In this document: positions 1 to 5,309 of the stretch, in pieces
How positions within the stretch are numbered: the first letter of the stretch is position 1
Layout of the letters: the number at the start of each line of letters is the position of its first letter
DNA from: Rubrivirga sp.
GTDB taxonomy: Bacteria > Bacteroidota > Rhodothermia > Rhodothermales > Rubricoccaceae
Assembly (NCBI GenBank): GCA_012269805.1
Contig: JAAXJP010000531.1
Coordinates: forward strand, 1 to 6,633
Direction of reading: 5' to 3'
DNA length: 6,633 nucleotides
Program-made: the position numbers and the translations under genes
The notes under the pieces: model-generated
Told to the model about the DNA's origin: nothing
The model's input: the letters and a program-made list of their open reading frames with translations, nothing else
Database searches by the model: none

Positions 1-2273
1 GGATCTTTCTGCTCTCCGGCGTGGCCGTGGCCGCGACGGGGCCGGCCGCCATCTTCTCGTACCTCGCGGCGGGGCTCGTCTGCGTGATCACGGCCGCGAG
101 CACGGCCGAGCTCGCGACCGGCATGCCGACCTCGGGCGGCGACTACTACTTCGTCTCGCGGGCGCTCGGGCCGGCCCTCGGGGCCATCTCCGGGATCGGG
201 ATCTGGCTGAGCCTGACGTTTGCCATCGCGTTCTACCTGTTCGGGCTGGGCGAGTACCTCGCGCAGTTCACGCCGCTCACGCCGTTCTGGGGCGCGGTCG
301 GCGGCGGCCTGCTCCTCGTCGTGCTGAACATCGTCGGTGCGAAGGAGTCGGGGCGGCTCCAGGTGGTGGTCGTGCTCGTGCTGCTGGTGATCCTCGGGGG
401 GTTTAGTGTGCTGGCCGGGTTCCACATCGAGGCCGAGAACTACACGCCGTTCCTCCCCTTCGGGACCGCCCCCATCGCGGCCACGACGGCGCTCGTGTTC
501 GTGTCGTTCCTCGGGTTCGTCAAGATCGCCGCCGTCGCGGAGGAGATCAAAGACCCCGCGCGGAACCTGCCGCGGACGCTGATCGGGTCCGTCGTCCTCG
601 TGACGCTGCTCTACGTCCTCATCGTGCTCGTGATCGCGGGGCTGTTCTCGCAGTCGACGATCGGGGACCAGCGGGACCCGCTGACCGCCGCGGCGCGGTC
701 GCTGCTGGGGCCGTTCGGCGCGGGCGTGATCATCTTCGCGGGGCTGCTGGCGACGCTGTCCTCCGCCAACGCGAGCATCTTCGCCGCCTCGCGGATCAAC
801 CTCGCGATGGCGCGCGACCGGATGGTCCCGAACGGGCTCGCGGCCATCCACCCCACGCGGCTCACGCCGTACCGCGCGATCCTGGTCACGGGCGGCCTCA
901 CGCTCGCGCTCTTGTTCATCGACAGCCTGGAGACGCTCGCGAAGACGGCCAGCGTGCTCCAGCTGTACAGCTACGCCGCGCTCAACGTCGGGTGCGCGTT
1001 CCTCCGGGCGGCGCGGCCGGACTGGTACCGGCCCTCGTACCGCGTGCCGGGGGCGCCGTATGTGCAGGGGTTCGCGGCGCTGGCGTGCCTGGGCATCATC
1101 GTGTACTCGGGGCCCTTCGCGCAGGTGGCCCTCGTCGGGCTGATCCTGTTCAGCCTCGCGTGGTACGCGGTCTGGGGCCGGAGCCGGGTCGAGATCGACC
1201 ACGCCCTGTCCGACTTCCGCGCGCGGTTCGCCGAGGCGGGGTGGGCCGTGTTTACCCAGCCCGCCCCGGTCTACGCCGCGGAGGCCGAGGGCGCGCTGCC
1301 CGTGCGGACGGCGATCGACGCGGACGACCCGCGGCGGGTGCTGGTGGCGCTCGCCAACCCCGCGCACGGCTCGCACCTTCTCCGCGTCGGGCGCTACGTC
1401 GCCACGGGCGAGGAGGCGGGGGGCGACGTGCTGGGGCTCCACCTCGTCAGCGTGCCGTACCAGACGCCGCTCTCGGTCGCCCGCGACCAGTTCGCCGAGG
1501 AGCGGCCGGCCATCGAGGAGACGCTGCAGCACCTCGTCGGGAAGGCGCGGCGGGACTCACGCGCGCGCGGCGCCGCGGCCACGCCCCTCGCGGAGACCGC
1601 CGTCCGCGCCGAGACCGACGTGGCGCACGACGTGTTCGAGGGGCTCGTCGAGGAGGTCCCGGCGCACGGGGCGGACCTCCTCCTGATGGGCTGGCGCGGG
1701 GGCTTTTCCCGGACGCGCAGCGAGACGCCGGTCAAGCGGGTCATCATGGACACCGAGGCCGACCTCGCCGTGCTCCGCGACCGCGGCGTGGAGCAGATCA
1801 AGTCGATCCTCGTGCCGTGGGGCGGCGGCGCGCACGCCCGCCTCGGGCTGGAGCTCGCCGTCCGCATCGCGCGGGCGACGGGCGCCGCCGTCCACCTCCA
1901 GCGCATCGTGCGGACCGACGTGGACACGGCGCAGGAGCGCGCGGCGCTCGTCCGGGACGTGGCGACGATCGTCGGGGACTACAACCCCGTGCTGTACCAC
2001 GTCGACCGGGCCGAGGGCGTGGTGGAGGGGATCGAGGGCCGGCTCGCGGCGGAGACGTACGACCTGGTCATCATCGGGGCCTCGCACGAGTGGTCCATCC
2101 GGACGGCCGTGTTCGGGACGATCCCGGACGTCATCGCGGACCGGGCGTACTGCTCGGTCCTGATGGTGCGGCGGTACCGCCCGGAGGGCTGGGCGACGCG
2201 GACGGCCGAGCGGTGGAAGCGACTCAAAGAGTCGGTGGGCCTGACGACGTCGCCGGAGGAGGGGGCGGCCTGA
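1..2273 (+). CDS. APC-superfamily amino acid permease fused to two UspA domains (5' partial)
   Basis: Probable inner-membrane amino acid/polyamine transporter with a cytosolic regulatory tail. The reading frame is open from the window edge (first whole codon at 3) and begins inside TM1 (IFLLSG...GPAAI), so the true start lies upstream; the GTG at 21 is internal. Counting from the codon at 3, 756 residues are visible. Hydrophobic segments lie near 16-33, 58-80, 95-112, 119-140, 160-180, 195-214, 238-256, 291-308, 318-334, 356-369 and 373-391, giving 12 with TM1, as in APC carriers. The loop after TM6 carries EEIKDPARNLPR (180-191), a hallmark of this family. Two UspA-like domains follow, about 444-590 and 598-727. 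The first keeps GWRG (563-566) but lacks the distal G-S/T of the ATP-binding motif; the second reads GASHEW (692-697), without the second Gly, so ATP binding is doubtful. Substrate cannot be assigned. The family call is firm; a regulatory role for the tail is inference. Confidence 0.93.
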   Translation, partial: IFLLSGVAVAATGPAAIFSYLAAGLVCVITAASTAELATGMPTSGGDYYFVSRALGPALGAISGIGIWLSLTFAIAFYLFGLGEYLAQFTPLTPFWGAVGGGLLLVVLNIVGAKESGRLQVVVVLVLLVILGGFSVLAGFHIEAENYTPFLPFGTAPIAATTALVFVSFLGFVKIAAVAEEIKDPARNLPRTLIGSVVLVTLLYVLIVLVIAGLFSQSTIGDQRDPLTAAARSLLGPFGAGVIIFAGLLATLSSANASIFAASRINLAMARDRMVPNGLAAIHPTRLTPYRAILVTGGLTLALLFIDSLETLAKTASVLQLYSYAALNVGCAFLRAARPDWYRPSYRVPGAPYVQGFAALACLGIIVYSGPFAQVALVGLILFSLAWYAVWGRSRVEIDHALSDFRARFAEAGWAVFTQPAPVYAAEAEGALPVRTAIDADDPRRVLVALANPAHGSHLLRVGRYVATGEEAGGDVLGLHLVSVPYQTPLSVARDQFAEERPAIEETLQHLVGKARRDSRARGAAATPLAETAVRAETDVAHDVFEGLVEEVPAHGADLLLMGWRGGFSRTRSETPVKRVIMDTEADLAVLRDRGVEQIKSILVPWGGGAHARLGLELAVRIARATGAAVHLQRIVRTDVDTAQERAALVRDVATIVGDYNPVLYHVDRAEGVVEGIEGRLAAETYDLVIIGASHEWSIRTAVFGTIPDVIADRAYCSVLMVRRYRPEGWATRTAERWKRLKESVGLTTSPEEGAA

Positions 2274-2282
2274 GCCCCCTCC
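2258..2282. terminator. GC-rich hairpin at the permease/acylase convergent junction
   Basis: A perfect 9-bp stem pairs ggagggggc (2258-2266) with gccccctcc (2274-2282) around a 7-nt loop that contains the permease stop codon. It lies between two convergent genes only 16 bp apart, where a bidirectional terminator is expected. Neither strand shows a T-tract after the stem, so it is not a textbook intrinsic terminator. The role is inferred from position. Confidence 0.45.
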
Positions 2283-2289
2283 GCCTCGG

Positions 2290-4617
2290 TCACTCCGCGG
2301 GCGTGAGCGTCAGCGTCCACTCTGTCGGGCCTGGGAGGAAGGGGCTCGGGCGGCCCTCGACCCAGTCCTCGTGCCCGGCGCCCCAGTACGGAGACAGAAA
2401 ATGGCCGGCCTGCCCGCCCGGCATGTGGAAGATCCCGCGGTCCTCGTGGCCCGGCGACACGACCATCCGCTGCGACGCGCCGAAGCCGACGCCCGAGACG
2501 CGCGGCATCCGCTGGTCGCCGGGCTGGGGCGCGGCCGGCATGGCGAGCCGGTCGCCGAGGCCGGGGAGGACGCCCGCCATCGGGTGCTCCATGCGGAGCG
2601 TGTTGGCGGCGCCCCACGTGGCCCGTGCGAGCACGTCGTGGCGGTCCGCGACGCCGTCGGCCGCGTCCTCGAGGAGCGCCTGCCAGCTCGCGTAGCCCGG
2701 CGGGAGGAGGTGCGGCGGGCGCTCGGTGACGAGGGCCCACACCGGCGTCTCGTCGCGGGCCGGGAGGTCGGCGCGCGGAGCGCGGGCGCGGACCGGCGCC
2801 ATCAGCGGCGGCAGCACGCGCTCGACCACGGCCGCGCGGAACTCCTTCGCCAGCCGGTAGCCGACGTCGTCGGGCGCGGCGCGGCCGCCCCAGCCGTCGA
2901 GGAGGAGCCGGAGCGAGTCGCGGTCGGGCGTCGGCTCGGCCTCGGCGAGCGTCTGGAGGAAGAGGTCGCGCCAGCGACCCATCAGGACGGCGCGGTCGTC
3001 GAGCTGGACGCCGAGGAGGTCGCGCTCGGAGATGGGCGGCGTGAGGGCGCGGAGCCCGTCGCGGATCTGCCGGGCGCGGGCCCCGTGCGCGTAGTTGTCG
3101 TCGCCGATGACGGCGAGCGCCTCGCCGGAGACCACGCGGGCGTTGGCCGTCCACAGCCGGCCGTCCTTGGGGTCCGTCACGCGCGGGACCTCGGCAGGGG
3201 AGAGGAAGCCGGCCCACCGCGCGTCCGGGTCCGTCGAGTCGACCGGGCGGCGCCCGTCGCGGCCGACGCGGCGCGGGATCTGCCCGGCGATCGTCCACCC
3301 GATGCGCCCGGCCCGGTCGCCGGCCACAAAGTTCTGCGCCGGGATGCCCGAGCGGTTGGCGGCGTCGAGCGCCTCGTCGAGCGACGTCGCCGTCTCGACG
3401 TCGATCAGCCCGAGGTTGGTGGCCTCCGCGCGGTGGACCGTCCACTGCATGGCGTAGGCCGTCCCGTCGGCGTCGCGGGCGGTGACGGGCCCCCACGGCG
3501 TGTCGATCACGGTCCGCTGGCGGACCTCGTCGCCGACGGTGACGTCGATCCGGAGCGTGTCGACGGCGACGCTCCCTGAGTCCGTACGGACATGGCCGGG
3601 GCGGTCCGGGTCCTCCACGAGGCGGACGTAGTCGATGTAGTCGCCGTAGGAGTTGGTGAAGCCCCACGCCACGCTGCCGTTGCTCCCGACGACGACGAGC
3701 GGCGCGCCGGGCAGCGTCACGCCCGTCACGCGGCGGCCGCCATACGCGAGCGACGCGCGGAACCAGATGTGGGGGAGCCGGAGCCCGAGGTGCATGTCGT
3801 CGGCCACGATGGCGCTGCCGGTCTCGCTGATGGCGCCCGCGACGGCCCAGTTGTTCGAGCCCGGCGTGGGCGGGTCGTCGACCGCGCCGGCCGCGGCGCC
3901 GAGGCGGAAGCCCCCGAGCTGCTCGGCCGTGGGGACGGGCGGCGGGGCGATCGCGTCGCCCTCGATCGGCGCGTCCCAAGCGTCGCCTTGCGGCGTGAGG
4001 AAGTCGGCGAGGGCCTCGGGGAGCGCGGCGTACACGGCCTCCCGCTCGAGCTCGACGCCGAAGCCGCCGTCGAACTGGAGGTCGAGGACCATCGCGTAGG
4101 CGGCGAGGATCGAGTCCTCCGGCCGCCACGGCTCGGGCTCTTTGCGGAGGGCGAGGTACTCGAACGGCCGCGCGCCCAGCGCCTCCCGCCCCGCGTTGAC
4201 GCCGGCGACGTAGGCGTCGAGCACAGCCCGCTGGTCCGGGGGGAGGGCCGCGACCGACTCCTGTGCGCGCTCGCGGAAGCGGTGGCCAGCCAGCGTCGAG
4301 TCGGTCCGCCACGTGGCCTCGCCGAGGAGCGCGGAGAGCTCACCGGCCGGCGCCCGCCGCAGGAGGTCCATCTGGAACAGCCGCTCCTGCGCGTGGACGT
4401 AGCCCAGCGCCCGGGCCGCGTCGGCCCGGCTCTCGGCGGTGATCGTGGGGATGCCGGCCGCGTCACGCTCGACGGTCACGGGCGCCGAGAGGCCGGCGAG
4501 GGCGTGCTCCCCGTCGAGCGTCGGGAGGCTCCGGTGGAGCGCGCCCCACACCCCGACGGCGCCGAGGAGCACCAGCAGCACGACGGCGACGAGAACGATC
4601 AGGAGGAGGCGCTTCAT
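2290..4617 (-). CDS. Penicillin-acylase-family (S45) N-terminal nucleophile hydrolase precursor
   Basis: Secreted or membrane-anchored amidase expected to hydrolyse an N-acyl amide; the substrate is unknown. The 775-aa precursor starts with MKR and a hydrophobic stretch (about 4-27) with no lipobox Cys: a Sec signal or anchor. The order is alpha chain (about 28-230), linker, then a beta chain beginning at Ser254 in TPGS-NNWAV, where self-cleavage after Gly253 would free the Ser nucleophile. Numbering Ser254 as beta-1, the expected sites fall in place: His276 (beta-23, in ADDMHL), the oxyanion segment WGFTN with Asn322 at beta-69, calcium-type Asp326 and Asp329 (beta-73 and -76), Asn492 in TANAR (matching Asn241 of E. 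coli penicillin G acylase) and Arg514 (matching Arg263). PFEY (151-154) probably gives the alpha-chain calcium Glu. Length and residues indicate an intact enzyme. Acyl-homoserine-lactone or cephalosporin-type acylase activity is possible. The neighbours are convergent and divergent, so it is probably monocistronic. Confidence 0.93.
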   Translation of the reverse strand: MKRLLLIVLVAVVLLVLLGAVGVWGALHRSLPTLDGEHALAGLSAPVTVERDAAGIPTITAESRADAARALGYVHAQERLFQMDLLRRAPAGELSALLGEATWRTDSTLAGHRFRERAQESVAALPPDQRAVLDAYVAGVNAGREALGARPFEYLALRKEPEPWRPEDSILAAYAMVLDLQFDGGFGVELEREAVYAALPEALADFLTPQGDAWDAPIEGDAIAPPPVPTAEQLGGFRLGAAAGAVDDPPTPGSNNWAVAGAISETGSAIVADDMHLGLRLPHIWFRASLAYGGRRVTGVTLPGAPLVVVGSNGSVAWGFTNSYGDYIDYVRLVEDPDRPGHVRTDSGSVAVDTLRIDVTVGDEVRQRTVIDTPWGPVTARDADGTAYAMQWTVHRAEATNLGLIDVETATSLDEALDAANRSGIPAQNFVAGDRAGRIGWTIAGQIPRRVGRDGRRPVDSTDPDARWAGFLSPAEVPRVTDPKDGRLWTANARVVSGEALAVIGDDNYAHGARARQIRDGLRALTPPISERDLLGVQLDDRAVLMGRWRDLFLQTLAEAEPTPDRDSLRLLLDGWGGRAAPDDVGYRLAKEFRAAVVERVLPPLMAPVRARAPRADLPARDETPVWALVTERPPHLLPPGYASWQALLEDAADGVADRHDVLARATWGAANTLRMEHPMAGVLPGLGDRLAMPAAPQPGDQRMPRVSGVGFGASQRMVVSPGHEDRGIFHMPGGQAGHFLSPYWGAGHEDWVEGRPSPFLPGPTEWTLTLTPAE

Positions 4618-4646
4618 CCGGTCCGGGAATCAGGGGGGACCGGATG
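4615..4646. promoter_or_regulatory. 10-bp inverted repeat overlapping the acylase start codon
   Basis: catccggtcc (4615-4624) is the exact reverse complement of ggaccggatg (4637-4646), with a 12-nt spacer. On the minus strand the acylase ATG is the end of one arm. As DNA it could be an operator between the two divergent genes. In acylase mRNA the same arms could fold and hide the start codon, provided transcription begins upstream of 4646. The symmetry is seen directly; either function is inference. Confidence 0.45.
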
Positions 4647-4690
4647 GTACGGACGGGCGTACACCGGGCTCACCCGCCCCGAACCCCTCT
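4618..4690. promoter_or_regulatory. Divergent intergenic region between acylase and DUF2188 genes
   Basis: These 73 bp separate two divergent start codons and so should hold promoters for both, unless one lies inside the opposing gene. I see no clear -35/-10 pair and no Bacteroidota-type TAnnTTTG box. Neither start has a purine-rich Shine-Dalgarno sequence: the DUF2188 ATG is preceded by the pyrimidine-rich acccctct, and the acylase ATG by gattcccggaccgg. The inverted repeat described separately fills the acylase-proximal end. Confidence 0.5.
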
Positions 4691-5014
4691 ATGCCCAGCC
4701 GCAACGTGTACCACGTCGTCCCGCGCGAGGAGCGCTGGGGCGTCCGCCTCGAAGGGTCGCCGTCGCTCTCGTTCGAGACCGAGGACAAAGAGGCCGCCGT
4801 CGACCGGGCCGCCGGCTACGTCCGCCAGCTGGGGGCCGGCCGCGTGGTCGTCCACGGCGACTCGGGGCAGATCGAGACGGTCCACACCTTCGACCAACTC
4901 CCGCCGGAGCACGGGTCGTGGCGGGAGGCCGTGCTGTCGCGGCCCGTCTACGTCGCCGTGGGCGCCGCGGCCCTCATCGCGTTCGGCTACGGCCTCCAGC
5001 GGCGGCTGAGCTAG
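4691..5014 (+). CDS. DUF2188 domain protein with C-terminal membrane helix
   Basis: A 107-aa protein of unknown function. Residues about 7-66 match the DUF2188 pattern: an opening YHVVPREERWGVRLEG, a central helix rich in Glu/Ala (FETEDKEAAVDRAAGYV), then RVVVHGDSGQIETVHTF, corresponding to the family's usual 'VHG-x-x-G-x-I' strand. A short linker with two prolines leads to one hydrophobic span (about 85-102, VYVAVGAAALIAFGYGL) and a basic end, QRRLS. That suggests a small domain held at the inner membrane by a C-terminal anchor; orientation is unclear because Arg lies on both sides. The ATG at 4691 was chosen because the domain starts just after it and the open frame further upstream runs antisense into the acylase. 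There is no Shine-Dalgarno sequence. It is transcribed away from the acylase and converges on the 59-aa gene. Family recognition is from memory of the motif; no biochemical role is known to me. Confidence 0.83.
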   Translation: MPSRNVYHVVPREERWGVRLEGSPSLSFETEDKEAAVDRAAGYVRQLGAGRVVVHGDSGQIETVHTFDQLPPEHGSWREAVLSRPVYVAVGAAALIAFGYGLQRRLS

Positions 5015-5024
5015 GCCCCCTTCC

Positions 5025-5046
5025 GCCTCGGCGAACACGCCGAGGC
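5025..5046. terminator. Strong hairpin between convergent genes, probable bidirectional terminator
   Basis: A perfect 9-bp stem pairs gcctcggcg (5025-5033) with cgccgaggc (5038-5046) around the tetraloop aaca. It sits in the 36-bp gap between the DUF2188 stop (5014) and the stop of the 59-aa gene (5051), the place for a terminator serving both. No T-tract follows on either strand. The structure is certain from sequence; termination is inferred. Confidence 0.6.
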
Positions 5047-5050
5047 AGCG

Positions 5051-5230
5051 CTACTCGGAGAACCGGGGCATCTCCCGCATCCGCTCCGTCTCTTGCTCGC
5101 GGACCTGCTCCTGCACGTCCTCGTTGTCCCACCCGCGCGTAATCAGGACGGTCGCGAGGACCGAGAGCCCGAGGATCAGGCCCACCATGACGGCGACGAA
5201 CGTTCGGGTCTGCTTACGAGTGAGCGGCAT
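5051..5230 (-). CDS. 59-aa single-span membrane protein, function unknown
   Basis: I do not recognise a family. The protein has a short basic head (MPLTRKQTRT), one hydrophobic helix (about 11-31, FVAVMVGLILGLSVLATVLI) and a charged tail, WDNEDVQEQVREQETERMREM, which is rich in Glu, Gln and Arg and could form an amphipathic or coiled helix. The basic head favours an N-in topology with the acidic tail outside, by the positive-inside rule. The ATG at 5230 was chosen because the hydrophobic helix follows directly; the frame stays open further upstream to 5407, but that extension overlaps the end of pepT and is low-complexity Arg/Pro/Gly. No Shine-Dalgarno sequence is present (cccccgtcccgcc precedes the ATG). 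It lies 71 bp downstream of pepT on the same strand and may be co-transcribed. The membrane-like composition and clean fit between neighbours support a real gene, but homologues should be confirmed. Confidence 0.68.
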   Translation of the reverse strand: MPLTRKQTRTFVAVMVGLILGLSVLATVLITRGWDNEDVQEQVREQETERMREMPRFSE

Positions 5231-5279
5231 GGCGGGACGGGGGCGGTCGCGAAAAGAACCGTCGGTCCGGAGTCGTGAT

Positions 5280-5309
5280 CCGCGAAGCCTCCGTGGGGTG
5301 GCTACGCGG
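5280..5309 (-). terminator. Imperfect hairpin over the pepT stop codon
   Basis: ccgcgaagcc (5280-5289) pairs with ggctacgcgg (5300-5309) at 9 of 10 positions, with an A-A mismatch and a 10-nt loop. The pepT TAG (5302-5304 on the minus strand) lies in one arm. There is no T-tract directly after it; a short ttctttt occurs some 25 nt further on. It could attenuate read-through into the 59-aa gene or stabilise the pepT 3' end. Confidence 0.3.

Noticed and set aside
21..23. GTG at 21 as the permease start
   Set aside because: The codons before it (IFLLSG) are the conserved end of the APC TM1 entry motif, so the gene begins upstream of the window.
992..2695. Long plus-strand open frame across the UspA region and into the acylase
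   Set aside because: It is out of frame with the clear permease-UspA gene, is dominated by Arg/Gly/Ala/Pro, matches no family and crosses into the antisense of the acylase. It is a high-GC shadow.
2371..3579. 402-codon plus-strand open frame antisense to the acylase
   Set aside because: Low-complexity Arg/Gly/Val/Asp composition, no start signal and no recognisable fold; it is expected from codon bias on the opposite strand.
3580..3591. 12-bp palindrome gtccgtacggac
   Set aside because: It lies inside acylase coding sequence, and one or two such palindromes are expected by chance in a window of this size.
1979..4312. 777-codon minus-strand open frame parallel to the acylase
   Set aside because: It is in a different frame of the same strand, Arg/Pro-rich without domain motifs, while the acylase frame shows a signal peptide and all catalytic sites.
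4439..4690. 84-codon upstream extension of the DUF2188 frame
   Set aside because: The extension is antisense to the acylase signal region, and the DUF2188 domain begins immediately after the ATG at 4691.
3592..5142. 516-codon plus-strand open frame over the acylase 5' half and the DUF2188 gene
   Set aside because: It runs through two better-supported genes and their intergenic region in another frame and shows no motif.
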